Shown: positions 45,553 to 57,952, numbered from the stretch's first letter. The stretch is DNA of 64,000 nucleotides from Cristatella mucedo (GCA_009760855.2 WPIO01000110.1:257501-321500); one strand, 5' to 3'. The notes: generated by a model not told the origin, from the letters alone. Made by a program: numbers and translations.

Positions 45553-47950
45553 TTACTGAGATTAGTTCAGTTTTCTTATCCAGGCAGAAGACTGCTGGAA
45601 ATCATGTATCGAGTCTTAAAGCAAGCTGCACTAACTTACAGCTAGCGCGAAGTTGTATAATTAAAATGACAAATTTAATGTCACCCAAAAAGTGCAAAGC
45701 TATGGCAAAGTGCAGTTTAAAGATACTCGAACCATCAAGTTGACACTTTAATTCCCAATTTGACAGCAGACAGAACGAGCTAGTGATGACCAAATGCGCA
45801 ATCTGGTTGGATTAAGTGGCTGCTAAAAGCTGAAGCAGCATGTACCGCCTCGCCTGCTCGCACTTCGACAATCACTAGAAATATTGTAATGGTCTCTTTA
45901 AGCCTGATGCTCAGTTTTGTCAGTGCACCAATATAGCAAACCAACGTGAACTGATCTTGCCCCATCTAATTTCATGCGAAATCTCTCTCAAAAATTAGGT
46001 CATTTTGGAATATTTTCTCCGAGTAAAGTTTATAACGACGAATAATGAAACCGTCACTAAATTTGACAGAGAATCACTTCCTACCAGCTCAGGACGTGAA
46101 AATTCGAGTCATTAGGATAGAGGAAACTATAACCTCTTTTTAGAAAGCTTAGCTGTACAGACAATTATTAGGCTCCCGTTTTAGACATCTGCACACTTTT
46201 ATACCACCAAGTAGCACATTTGCCCTCAATTCGAGCCAATATACCTCATAGCAAGCTAAATCAACCTTCCAGAAACAGATAAACTTCCTGCAGTTTCCAT
46301 ACGTGCATATAAGTAATAGTAACGGCTGTGAATTAGCATTTAGCTGACACTCGTGATAAATCATAGACCTTACAGAAGAAAACATTAGAAACTGATACCA
46401 GGAACCTTTGTAAAGAAATTCAACTTTATGGTTCAATCTATGGCAGGTGAGCATTCAAATTGTTGCTATAATGGGTAGTAGCAGATGCAAATAAGAAAAT
46501 AAAGCCTGATAATTTAATGAATGAGGAAACTGAATGCTAAAATTGTAATCCAGGAAAAGCTGCCTAGCTTCCTATATACATTTTGTTTACAGTTTTGTCA
46601 GCTAACCATCTTGAAGACAAGCAATCGTTGAGTCATAATCATCTTCGAGCGGCTGACCGAATTTGAAGTGGTACGAAGTTATTTGATTACGACATGCAAA
46701 CCACTGGAAGCTCATTTAATTTAAAAGCGACCATATTACTGCTGTGACTTTTTGGAAAGCCCATTGCACACTTTACATTAGTAACTAAGTTATGCGATAT
46801 GTCGGAAATCTTAAATTTCCTTCGTTCAAGGACAATTTTGACCTATCCGAGGATCCTATGCAATCTCCGCATTTTAATAACACCGTTTTAAGCCGACCCG
46901 CCTATAGCATAACTTAACTAAATATTACAAGCAGCATTTAGTCCTGCAATTGAAAGAACGTAACTAAATTAAAAAAATATGTTATAGATATATAGATATA
47001 TTTGCGTGTGTTCCTGACCACTGGCATGACCACCATGCTCACTAATAACCATTATTTTCTTGTGTATGTGTATACGCCACTTTAAACATGTTACAGGGAA
47101 CCTTAACTCAAAACTCATTGCCCAGTCTTAGTTTACTATCGGACCATTCATTCCCAGGAAACCTTGTGGTCTCTAATATGCATGGATATGCGTCAATAAG
47201 GAAATAAATAACTACTTATAATTTTTCAGATTTTGTTGATTCCCCGGCAGCTTTCAAAAATGCTTATATCAGGCTTCTTATCTACAATTGACAACAGATA
47301 AAGATAACTTTTGCAACTTCCAAACCACATCACTATCGCCTATCAAAGACAATAGTAATCCCAAAGAATAAAATAAGTATTCTCCGACCAATCAAAATGA
47401 TATTTCAGAGTGCAGCAATTTGTGCTTAGCCTACCACTTGCTATAACTTATATTGTCTCTCTTCAAAGGCATGACACAACATAATCAAGGGCTGTTATAT
47501 TTGCAGGGTGGCCATTAATATTACTCACTATTCACTCCCAACTTTTCCAGGATGGACAATAATCTGAACTCCGTGTAGGAATGTAAGGCAGACACTCGAG
47601 CTAGGATATTCTCTCTCTTGTATACCTCCAAGTATGACCAGACAGACTGGGATACTTATCTAAAGTAGACTTCAATCGAATGGCTACGTCATTTAAAGAT
47701 TCAAATTTGCCTAGTTTACCATGCTTACAATTATAAAGATTTGTGATTACTTAAGCATGAATAGCAAAGCCCAGCTGACACCAGTATGTGTGATATGAGG
47801 CCAGCAACTGATACAACATTCAATGCCAAGGTCCTCATCGTGTTCAACACTCATTTTTTCTATTAACCTAGAACTCTGCAACTATTATTTTCTGTCGGAG
47901 GAGTCCCTCCGCCACATCAAACAGTTTCTCCCCAACCAATTCCAGTTCCT
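45553..47950. other. No recognisable gene; probable intron of gene A
   Basis: AT-rich. Open minus-strand frames at 45,602-45,793 and 46,149-46,454 contain donor-like GTAAGT or GTAAGG sites and could hide small exons, but their content is not persuasive. No repeat recognised. Confidence 0.4.
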
Positions 47951-47959
47951 AATCGAGCA

Positions 47960-48260
47960 GCATACCAAATTGGAGGTTTCACATCTTATTTAAGGTTTCT
48001 TCATTCTGGAGCCGAAACGCCCTGATCAGTTATAATTCTTAGCCTCCGGGAAGGGCCAGGTTAGCTGAGCTCCAAACCGATATACCTCAAATATACCTAG
48101 ACAAAAGGTTTGAGATGCTTTTCTCTAAGTCTCTAAAAATCGTGTAGCTCACTTAAGACTACCATCAAGACATCTATTAAGTTAAGGATGTTTGAGCGCT
48201 TAAAACCTTGTCATATCCTTAAAGAAATTAAATTGTATCGCCATTTGAAATCGTATTGTA
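47960..48260 (+). mobile_element. Very old family A LINE remnant
   Basis: Nucleotide similarity, not a readable frame: GGTTTCTTCATTCTGGAGCC resembles the region coding SLHSLAPAYLSD, and segments near 48,150-48,210 resemble WNSLPTCVRTSPDLTTFKR. The most decayed copy in the window. Confidence 0.35.
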
Positions 48261-48595
48261 AGTGCTCGTGTGTGGTTATTTCGGTGTGTTTAGCAATTCT
48301 CCAATAGATAGGCTATCTTTCCAGCCTATTTGCACTTGCCGTGGCAAAGACTAATTTCCTATATGATGCTAGCAAGATATATCGTAAGTAAATTTACCAA
48401 TAAATTTTCGCAAGTAAGAAATATAAAACGATCAACCATACACACGGCTCATAGTTTGACTAAGAAATCATGTTCAAAGCTTTTTTCTTCCAGTATATCG
48501 ACGTAGCTCGAAATTTTTGTTTAAACAGAAGGAAGGATCATTTCAGATGACTAAACGAACTGATCAAACCTTCAGTCAATTCAGAACGTACTTAC

Positions 48596-48833
48596 AAATC
48601 AAAGCAACTGGCGCTGTCACATATATTGCCCGTTTGCCATCGTCCACCATAATCACTGCGACAGCTGAGAAAAATCCCACGACCATGAGTACTGTGCCAG
48701 TGGCTGCAAGTGCTGCATGACAGCCTTTTCTGAAATTGCAGCAGTAGATATGGCAAGTCGATGTACCGGGAGATGCATCGGCGACAGTGATGCTTTGCTC
48801 ATTCACGCAGTCCACTAGATCGCGCTCACCCAT
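48596..48833 (-). CDS. First coding exon of a candidate membrane-protein gene (gene A)
   Basis: Leftward from ATG at 48,833 (context GAAATGG, as in the exon at 188-377) to a GTAAGT donor at 48,595-48,590; 79 codons plus one base, so phase 1. The peptide has an acidic polar N-terminus (MGERDLVDCVNEQ), a CC pair at residues 31-32, basic RKGC, then one hydrophobic segment (about 38-62) with GTVLMVVGFFSAVAVIM. The CC-to-donor distance is 47 residues here and 48 at 188-377, and the shared pattern is CC, R(K/R), C, G-V, GF, AV, then A-x-x-I at the donor. This is the best evidence in the window for duplicated host genes. Function unknown; a palmitoylated membrane protein is a reasonable inference. 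Confidence 0.62.
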
Positions 48834-51748
48834 TTCATCAGCAGCTTGTATCCCGCACAAATGAAGTTCACGGCCTCTCCAGCCTCCTTTCTTTTTGCTG
48901 CGAAGGCACGCCCTTCGTAATCCAGAATGTCTACAGACATAATGCGGCAGTAATCTGTAATCTGCCCTTACTCCTGAAAGAACCTAGCTCTAATGTCAAT
49001 AAAGAAGATAAATGCATTCCTATCGCATCTGGCATCTAAGTTATTTGCAGAGTAATACTTGTGGTCCAGAGTCAACTGTGGCCACCCGAGTTCTGACGTG
49101 TTACTCGAACCAATCTGGCTTTGTAGAAAGTCCTGGCTGATCTATGGGACCGTCACTGTCTCTAATTAATTGGCTGATTTTGAAAGAAGAACCTTCTATC
49201 TATTTTCTGGTGTTCTATGATTATTGACTAAAACAATCTTACCTCTATGGACAGTAAGATTTCAACAGTAATATAGTACTGTATTTCAGTAGAGGCAAGT
49301 GCATGCGGCCAGAATTGACGTGGGAAGTAAGCAGAACAGTAGCCTCATTCGACCTTCTGCTGACGGGTTAGCCCAGCCAGTTATTTTACACTGAGGAATT
49401 ATTGTTCAGGCAATTTTAACATCGTTTTTGTCTGACCATTTTAATTAAGCCTCTTGGTTTCGGGTCACATTTTTGCGATGATAATCTTGCTGTGCTCAAG
49501 AGAACTTAATTTTTCAATCCTATTGCATGGTCCGGTTGTTAGTGTCAGTCAATCTGTTCCTTAGAGAAACCAATTTTTGTCAAAAAGAGACGCTTCACAA
49601 ACAGATGATCTAGAGAAACGAGTAGAGTGTATTCTAGCAGCTGTCATAAAAATCCACCAAAAATGTTAATTCGTTTTTTTCATTCCTATGCAAAATTAAA
49701 ATGTACTTTTTAAACCATGCCTATGACTTTACGACTAACTTATTAGGCGAAATGGACTCTTTCGAATCTTAGCTTTCTGATAAGCAGGCCACAACAACTT
49801 TTTGTTACATTCCGTGTACGCCAAAGCAGTCTAATTTAAATTTGGTTGCCCAGTACACTCTAATTTCTCTAAAGGTCACACTTTATTCTTGTTATTTTAT
49901 CATTTAAGAGGGCGTCTTGGCTTTGCAAATGGTATTCCAGCTGACCACGAGCAAGTGAATACGGCACAGACTTAAATTGAGAGCTAATATTATACGAGTT
50001 TACCGGTATACGAGTTTCGTCTTCAAACTGATTTTTTAGAATTGATGTACGCGAAATGCTTCTGCCATGTACATCGCCGCAAAAATTTCGCCCCAATCAT
50101 ACGATGATTCGCAAGTTTCAGCACAGAACTTCCTACATATCTAAACTCACCGCAGCCAGCAGCGGCAACTCGACCCAGTCAGTCGCTTTTTTATGAAACG
50201 TGTGCATGCCTTCCGCTAGTCGATAACTTCAGGCACGCCTCCGTATAAAGCTTGCGCCAGTAGTCGCTAGCTAAGGTATGATTATGACGTAACGTCACAA
50301 AAGCAAGAATTCAGTTCTTACAAATTTTCACACCTTGTTCATGCATTCGGCAAACGTGCAGTCCGCCTCTTAAAGTGTACTGTTTAACGGACAAGTATAT
50401 CATGTAACAGTACATGATACTCGGGGTCACGTTAAATATTATTGAACGAACCGGAGTCTGGAAGATGTCAGTTTCTGTACAATTCTACATCGTCGTTGCA
50501 GAGTCTCTGCTGCATGTAGCAATGAAGACAATTCCATTGGTATTGACGACAACCAGGAGAGAGCTCATGATTGCGAACTAGTCGGTTGTCTTAATATGAG
50601 CCTTGCTTTTGAAAGATAAAGAATAGTTTAAGAAGTTTGAGAATAAATTGCTGATTAAGTAACTAAACAAATTTTTTTTAGCAACGTGAGGTGTTTGCAT
50701 ATACAACCTTTAATCAGCATTACACTAGACAGGTGCATTCAAAGTCAGAATAATGTCAGCATCCATTCGCGATTGCTTTTCTATTTCTGATACTGTGTCT
50801 CCGTGTCAGTGCAGTTTCACTAAAATTTATTATGAAAAGTGTGCAAGAAATATGTTCCACATTTACTAATCTTCGTGAGTGAGTAGGCTGATGGTAATTG
50901 TATTCGTTTCGTGTGCTAATGACAATTACAAGACATTTTTTGTACTAAGTATTGTAAGAAAACTAAAACTCGATAACGGTGCTTCATGATTCATTGCAAA
51001 AGATTATGTAGCCAAATTATTATAATCTGCACTAATTCATTATTAAACAAGCATGCCCAAGTAAACAAGCATAATACCGACGCCAGAAAAGCAAGGCAAA
51101 CAAAATCACTCTTGCCTAGCGGTTTTAGGACTACTGCTACGATACGATACACTGAAAATGAACAATCATGCAACACGTATAGGAGCTAGAGACATGTATG
51201 TAGTGGAGTGGAGCATAATTAAGATTGGGTAGGCTGGGCTACCATTGTAATGGTGCAAATTGTTTTGCTCAACCTAAAGAGGTTTGGTAGCTGAAGTTAA
51301 AACAGAGCCAATGCGCTCCTTTAATAAAGAAAATAGATTGTTCCTGCTAATTTTAGCGTATTGTTTTTTAAATTGCTTTATTTAGGCCAACACATTTTTA
51401 AGTATACTTACAAATCTTCTTAGAAAGAAGAATCCATCGGCAGCTAATACTTACCGTCATCAATACGTTGATTAGTAAAATTTATATTGTAAAGCTAATT
51501 CATGAGAGTTTAATGATTTTCAATATATAGCTTAAGCTAAAAGAACACGTGTCACTTTATACCACAACAGAAAGTCAGAATTATAGCTGAGTCCTCTGGG
51601 AAGTCGGGATGTGAGCAGTAAAAACCAACTGGAATGGTTGGGATGAGACCGTTAAGTTGGGGATGGCTTGCTTTCATATAAGAATTAAGGAGTCGGTACC
51701 GTAGACGGAACTAATAATGCATATACAGTGAATAAATGGATGCGACCT
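48834..51748. other. Upstream of gene A; nothing firm recognised
   Basis: The part next to 48,834 should hold the 5' leader and promoter of the leftward gene; no TATA box is clear. The rest is AT-rich with short frames only. Confidence 0.4.
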
Positions 51749-51991
51749 TCACGCAATGCACAGTCGTCGGATAAGCATTCCCTGCAGCCATGTGACTTTG
51801 AGGTATGGACTGCCTAGAGTGCTCTCTGGCTCTGGGCCTGTCACCTTGCCTGTATACATTGCTTCGGCTTCAAGAGTCGTCATATCTTTTTTGTAGTTGG
51901 TAATGCACTGGCCAGGCTTTTGAAATGACGGAAACCACCCAGGTTTTGGTTCCTTAAGACTTCTTGAGTCTCGGAGCGGCAAGGTGTACAT
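51749..51991 (-). CDS. Exon-like open frame, 80 codons
   Basis: A leftward frame from an ATG at 51,991 (directly preceded by an in-frame TGA) to TGA. The content looks protein-like: LKEPKPGWFPSFQKPGQC, NYKKDMTTLEAEAMYTGK and GPEPESTLGSPYLKV. A GTGACA donor after YTGK and an acceptor-like CATTTCAAAAG within it allow a smaller phase-0 exon. It lies between candidate genes on the minus strand. Family not recognised. Confidence 0.25.
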   Translation of the reverse strand: MYTLPLRDSRSLKEPKPGWFPSFQKPGQCITNYKKDMTTLEAEAMYTGKVTGPEPESTLGSPYLKVTWLQGMLIRRLCIA

Positions 51992-52464
51992 TCATGCGAA
52001 CAGAACCTGACTACAAACGCACTAAAAGAGAGCCGTTAACAAAGATATTCAGTATCCATCGATGAATAGGACTTTCCTATGAGTATCTACTTTGCATGTT
52101 TGCAGCAAGAATACTTCTTAGGCATCCTGAATTGAGAGAGTAATCGGTACTAATATTTTCAAAGCCCCTATGGATCGATGCCTGAAGGAACTCCAGCCAG
52201 CCACTCAATTTTGCCCCATGCGGGTTTTAATGAAATACCTAGTAGTAGCCCTTAAAGCCAGACCGCACGAACTTGCTCTTCCTGTAGCTCTCCAGAATAT
52301 TCCATGCTGTCTTTGCTGGCAAACTGCGAAGGAATGACTTGAATATGCCTTCTTAAGAAGTGTATAGTATTGACGTCTATAGCTTGGTCCGCCAAATTAG
52401 TCTCCAAGTTTGAGGACCTAAATATTCTACTTAAATTGCAGTGGCCTCTTTCGACCTGTCTACC

Positions 52465-52469
<5 letters not shown>

Positions 52470-52505
<36 letters not shown>
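52470..52505. repeat. (CT)18 microsatellite
   Basis: Uninterrupted CT run of 36 bp. Confidence 0.97.
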
Positions 52506-52506
<1 letters not shown>

Positions 52507-53701
52507 GCTTCTTTAAAACAAATATGGTTGCTGCTTCAATTGGAACAGTGAATATCCTCCTCAAAACCTCCGTGAAGCTTGCTCAACGAACACGCGCTGA
52601 ACCCATGCTATTTCATTTTCATTAAATTATAAGACGGCCCATTTCTAGAAAGCACTTATCACCGTGTAATAAAGGAGCACTGTCCTAAAAACCCACAGAT
52701 GCTATCTGACTCACTGCTGTAGCTCCAGTAATAGGGCAAGCAGAAGGGATTGCGATCACCCACGCTTCCGTGGTATGGCCATAATGGTCTTGCTCGGTAG
52801 ACAACATACCTCATGGTGCTGTATTGTGCAGTTAACTACTAACCATTCAGTTGTGCTTCCTTTGAAAACTATTTACAGTGCCAAGAAAATTATTAGGTTA
52901 TCTACTCTATGCCAATGTATTTGTACAACTGCTTGAAAGTGAGATAGGCATGACGTATATGTGATTCCTATAGCAGCGAGGCATAAAAAGGATTGTTCAG
53001 TTAAAAGTTTAATATCGCACAAGTAATGAGCGGCAAGCCAAAAGGTTAATCTTGAGTGCACCGATCGATCTTTTTAATCACTGAGATTTCTTCAAGAATC
53101 GTTTGCCCAATGAATCAGTTTCTCATCACTTTTTACAATGTGAGTGGACTTTAAGGTCTAATCTTGACCGCTAATAAATCGGTTAGGTGGGGCAAAACAA
53201 ATTCAAACGCATTATTGCTTAGCCCAACAGACTTTCAGAAGCAATGCCAGAACTTTAAGGGGAGTGGTGGACTCTATCTGATGAGAGTATGGATGAAAAC
53301 AGTCGTGATTGGGACAAAGCATTCCTCGGTCAGCTGTGAGTGTGTGATGTTTGACCGGCTCAGTTACCTTGAATGTCAGACATTCGCCAGGCAGCGTGAC
53401 AACTGCAGCCAGTGATCATCCATTGACCGGCAAGCAAGCGAAAACTACCCGAGCCGAAAATCACTCTAAATTTCAGCAGCAAAGGTGCCAGTTCACAGAG
53501 CATGAGCCGCCACAGGCAAAAGGTTATTGAATACACCCTTCAAGACCAGGCAACTATTGCAAAGAGGACTGTAATTAGTTTCCTGTAGGGCCCAGTGTCA
53601 AATCAAGGGAGTTGAATTTTGAGAGGCTCATAATTGATTTGGTGATTGGTGTCAAACATCACCTTAAAATCCTCGAGCGGAGGTCTGAATGCAAAGAGTA
53701 T
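52506..53701. other. No recognisable gene
   Basis: Short open frames only (for example 53,164-53,415 plus). No LINE similarity until about 53,757. Confidence 0.45.
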
Positions 53702-53756
53702 GATTTACCATCTACAAAACCTGTAGAGGGGGATTTACCATCTACAAAACCTGTAG
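53702..53756 (+). repeat. 25-bp direct duplication (period 30) at the LINE 5' junction
   Basis: GATTTACCATCTACAAAACC plus CTGTAG-type continuation occurs at 53,702-53,726 and again at 53,732-53,756. The second copy directly abuts the first base recognisable as LINE. Confidence 0.95.
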
Positions 53757-54853
53757 TTCTTCTAGAGCGCCTCTCATCTCGCCTGGGCGTCACTGGCACT
53801 GCTATGCAGTGGTTCAGGTCCTATCTCAGTGGGAGACTGCAGAGTATTGACGTGAATGGAAAAAGATCATCTGGAGTACCTCTGAAATATGGAGTACCTC
53901 AGGGCTCCGTGCTACGTCCGGTTCTTTTCACGGTTTATACTCTGCCTCTCGCTGATGTGATTGCCAAGCACAATCTAGGCTTTCACTTCTATGTGGATGA
54001 CACTCAGTTATACCTTTGCTTTGATCCCTCTCAGCCTTCGAGCACCTCAAATTCTTCAAACTCACTTGCTGCATGCATTGATGACATCCGCACATGGATG
54101 GCAGCAAATTTTCTTAAACTTAACGATGATAAAACTAACTTACTAGTTATGGGCAAACCCAGTTTGATCCAGAGATTGGAAAGGCTGACTCTCAAAATTG
54201 GCTCTGCCAGCATATCTCCAGTTGAATCAGCTCGAAATCTAGGTGTCATGTTCCAAAGCGACCTCTCGTTAGACGACCATATCAGCTCCACGGTCAAATC
54301 CGCCTATTTTCAGCTTCATAACATTGCTAAAATTCGGGCTTGTTTAGATAAAGATACCACATCTAAGTTGGCCCATGCATTCGTGACATCCCGTCTCGAC
54401 TTCTGCAACTCACTGCTTACTGGCCTACCAGCATGTGCGATCAGGCGATTGCAGCTGGTGCAAAAATCGGCAGCTAGACTTGTCTGCCGTGAGCGTCGCA
54501 GTTGCCACATTACTTCACTTCTCGCCGACATGCACTGGCTACCAGTCAAGCAACGGATTGACTTCTAGGTCTTGTCGCTCACTTTTAGGTCCCTTCATTC
54601 TATGGCTCCAGCATATCTGTCAGATATACTACCCCATCAGGCCAAGCATCGTACCACCTGCTTTTCGGAATCCAACAGTCTAGAAATACCTCGTACAAAC
54701 CTTAAATCCTTTGGAGACCGTGCATTTAGTTCATATGCTCCCAAAGCCTGGAACTCCCTCCCGACCGGCGTCAGAACATCCCCTGACCTGACAACATTTA
54801 AAAGGAAACTAAAAACACACTTATTTAGGACAGCATTTAGTGGGTCCCTGTGA
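53757..54853 (+). pseudogene. RT and C-terminal domain of the 53.8-55.1 kb LINE
   Basis: Frame: LLERLSSRLGVTGTAMQWFR, YGVPQGSVLRPVLFTVYTLP, NLGFHFYVDDTQLYLCFD (YVDD box at 53,990-54,001 where other copies have xADD), AANFLKLNDDKTNLLVMGKP, SARNLGVMFQSDLSLDDHIS, TSRLDFCNSLLTGLPACAIR, ADMHWLPVKQRIDF, the stop, then SLTFRSLHSMAPAYLSDILP, SYAPKAWNSLPTGVRTSPDL and HLFRTAFSGSL. The open frame extends upstream of the LINE to about 53,612, so a non-LINE segment with the duplicated DLPSTKPV is in frame with it. The RT lacks its N-terminal fingers and cannot be active. Confidence 0.92.
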
Positions 54854-55018
54854 TTCGTCCTTCACGTGCTTATGCGTGCTGACACTGTGCATGCTGCCGC
54901 TAACCACATTTGCATGCTGACCCTGTGCATGTCACCCCTAACCATATTATTCATTTTGTTTGTTTTTCAAGCATGATTTTACTTACCATTCAATTGCATT
55001 TCACTTCACAGTCAATGT

Positions 55019-55058
55019 AAAGCGCCTAGAAAGAGATTAAGTTCTCTGAGGGCGCTTT
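55019..55058 (+). promoter_or_regulatory. Family A LINE 3' stem-loop
   Basis: AAAGCGCC (55,019-55,026) pairs with GGGCGCTTT (55,050-55,058), with an inner AGAG/CTCT pairing possible. The same structure is seen at 24,760-24,799. In CR1/L2-type LINEs a conserved 3' hairpin before a short tandem repeat is the recognition site of the element's reverse transcriptase; that role is inferred here. Confidence 0.7.
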
Positions 55059-55095
55059 ATCAAGTGAATTATTATTATTAATATTATTATTATAG

Positions 55096-56460
55096 AAACT
55101 GCTGTTGTTTTTTTAGGTCCTCCTGACCTTCAATTAATTGCAATGAAAAGAATACATTGGCATAGGGCTCACTGAGAGACAACCATCCTTCCTCGCCCTT
55201 TTCCTTTTTCTGTGAATAAAGCATTCTATTGTATATATAGCTAGTGAAAGGATGTGAGTGTTTAGTAGGCATGAGCGGGCTACACTTTGCCCTCTCCTCT
55301 TGTATGGTGTGCTCTCTCGCCTCAGTGTCGTGGTTCGCACTCACAGCCTCACTGCCGCAAGTAGTATTCAACAGGTACCAAAAATCTTAGCAGCTCATGG
55401 AAACCTACTTGCATAGATAACTTTTTGACCTTTCGGTATTCTTATGGGTTCCGCTTGAGGGAGATAACATTTTAAAGTTACCCAACACAGCTCCTTAAAT
55501 TACATTCTGAAGTATGGGGATGCTGACGAGCTGCAAAGATATTTCTAGGCTACGGTTGCTGAAACCTCAACAGAAGGCCGGATATAAGTTTAAAAAAACC
55601 GCAGGTATCATAGAGTACCAATAATATTCTAGCTAGGTTTTTTTAGGTAAATATTTCTTAAAAGCTTGAGTAGTGGCTCACTCGGAGCAGCTCATATCTA
55701 GTTTAGCTAATGGTACCTAAGGCCAGGAGGCATCCCAAAGCTCTGTTAATAATGCTATGATTATCTGCAGAAGACTGCGAATATTAAAATGATTTTTTTT
55801 AGTTGCGTGTATACACATTTTTAAAGATTAAATGCTCAGTATTCTTGTAGAGTTCAAACTCCATTACCACAATTATTATTATTATATTTCAAGTTTGCAT
55901 GAGCAATCACAGATCTCAAAGTTGGTTCCGCTTGCATTGTTCCCAATTAATTTAGATTATTGCATTTTTAAGAACGTATGAGAATACGTTGTCAATGATA
56001 CCATTTTAGGTGGAGGATATGTGTGTAATTATGTGAATATGACTAAGAAACTATTGGAACTCTGAAAAACGCTGCTTCCAGTGCATTACAAGGTTTGGAT
56101 ATAATACACTTGCTAAATTTTTGTAACTTTATAGCATCTTCTTATATTCATCAGAAATGTGTAGACTGTCTTTGAATTACCTTGTCTCTAGAATTTTTGG
56201 CTTGACGAAAACAGCTCGGCGGCCTCCAGAGTTAGTCGATTGTCCACTCATGATTCAGCTCATGTGCAGCACCATGCATATTAATTACACTTCAAAATGG
56301 CTAGGCAAATTAAATTAGGGCCTCTAGCTTGGCTTACACCTCACTTTGGAGAGGTCAAGCAAGGACCCACGACCACGTTTTGAAAAAACGATTGGGCAAT
56401 CTTAGTTGATTAAAAATAATTCCCTGACTCCCCAGACCACTAACGTTTTTCATAACCAAG
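55096..56460. other. No recognisable gene
   Basis: AT-rich, with short frames on both strands (55,090-55,371 minus). No repeat recognised. Confidence 0.45.
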
Positions 56461-56570
56461 TCTCCTCCTCCTCCTCCTCCTCTTCCTCCTCCTCCTCCTC
56501 CTCCTCCTCCTCCTCCTCCTCCTCCTCCTCCTCCTCCTCCTCCTCCTCCTCCTCCTCCTCCTCCTCCTCG
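56461..56570. repeat. (CCT)n microsatellite, about 36 units
   Basis: A 110-bp pyrimidine run on the plus strand with one TTC interruption near 56,480. In one frame it reads as poly-serine, but the surrounding frame shows no protein character. Confidence 0.97.
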
Positions 56571-57595
56571 TTCTTCTCCATCACCTGCTCCTCGATTTAC
56601 TTGCCTTCTTACGGGTCCTTGTTTTTTTACTTCTCCTTCTCCTTTTCAACCTCCTCTGCTTTTAACTAAATATAATTCATAGAGCGGTATTCACAAAGAT
56701 AAATAATGGAGGAGTTTAGCAAACTGGCTAAACTCTTTAGCTATTAGGCTGAAGCTGTTTAGGTAGGTATAGAGCGAGCAACGGGATTGAACTTTGCTTT
56801 TAAGCCTACGCAATGTAGTAGGAGGTTGCCTACAATCAGCTGGTGAAAGAGATTTTGGGGTAGCTGGAAATTCTGGATTGGGCATAGGAATGCTCGTGGA
56901 CTACAAATATGGTTTAATCCTAGCTTCACTTCATTACCTTGGCTTATATATCAAATTTACTGTTTAATCATGCAGAGAGCCATTATATTTAATTTTAGAA
57001 AATAGAGTCAAGTTCAGTGATGAGTGAGGATTAGCTATAATCTGCTAGTCGAAACACAGGCTCAGTGTTTTATCTATCACTTGGCGTAAATTCGTAGAGC
57101 CCTCCTAAAATATGTATTTACATGTAATAGCCTATAACTCTAACGGTTAGAACCCTAAAAGACTTAGACGATAAACGAGGGTGCGTATAATGCTCATAGA
57201 ATGTTCAATCTAAGAAATGACAACAACTTGCGTTCAAGTTACACAGTTACCTTCGAGCTTCGAGCTAAGTTTTCTGAGCTTCGTTGGTTTAGGTGCACAT
57301 TGTGTCATTCAAAAGTGAAACTTCAAGTCGAACATTTCTATTCCTTTGCCCTTTAAGTTTAAAGAGACTAGTACAGCTGTAATAGTGACGATGCTGAAGT
57401 AGGCATTTTTATCAAAGTCACTGGCTAGAAATTGGACAGAATAATTGGCTCTTGAATCGTATTGAAAGAAAATCGTTGCAGAATACACTGTGCGCTAGTT
57501 CAAAGAAGATCGCCTGACGATAAATAAGACACGTTTGAGTAAAGCACAACATTCTGGAGGCTGCTGAGGCATCCAAGTGTCCTGGAATACAAACA

Positions 57596-57597
<2 letters not shown>

Positions 57598-57662
<65 letters not shown>
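57598..57662. repeat. Compound (AC)n(AT)n microsatellite
   Basis: AC units pass directly into AT units, about 65 bp in all. Confidence 0.97.
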
Positions 57663-57665
<3 letters not shown>

Positions 57666-57791
57666 TCATAGTAGTACCGTCTCGGAAGAGGGTTATGCAC
57701 CATCTTGCCACTTAAGGAAGTGTGCCATCTTGCTAAGTGATGCATGTGCGCCAACTGTGGCGTGATTAACTTTGTTGTTTGATTAGCAGAC

Positions 57792-57793
<2 letters not shown>

Positions 57794-57835
<42 letters not shown>
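57794..57835. repeat. (TA)n microsatellite
   Basis: Uninterrupted TA run of about 42 bp. Confidence 0.97.
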
Positions 57836-57860
57836 TATATGTATAAACATAAACAAATAG

Positions 57861-57868
57861 GTATATAT

Positions 57869-57951
<83 letters not shown>
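57861..57951. repeat. (GT)n microsatellite
   Basis: A short TATA start, then about 39 uninterrupted GT units to 57,951. With the two runs before it this makes a dense cluster over 350 bp. Confidence 0.97.

Positions 57952-57952
<1 letters not shown>

Larger units (their letters stand above)
53757..55095 (+). mobile_element. Family A LINE, youngest copy
   Basis: 5'-truncated in the RT palm and intact to the (ATT)n tail, with the fewest lesions of any copy: one in-frame stop (TAG at 54,566-54,568). It provides the best picture of the family 3' half: palm, YxDD box, C-terminal domain, 3' untranslated region (54,854-55,018), stem-loop (55,019-55,058), spacer CAAGTGA and (ATT)n. Confidence 0.95.

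Noticed and set aside
56406-56669. Poly-serine open frame
   Set aside because: Entirely produced by the (CCT)n microsatellite; no protein character in the flanks.
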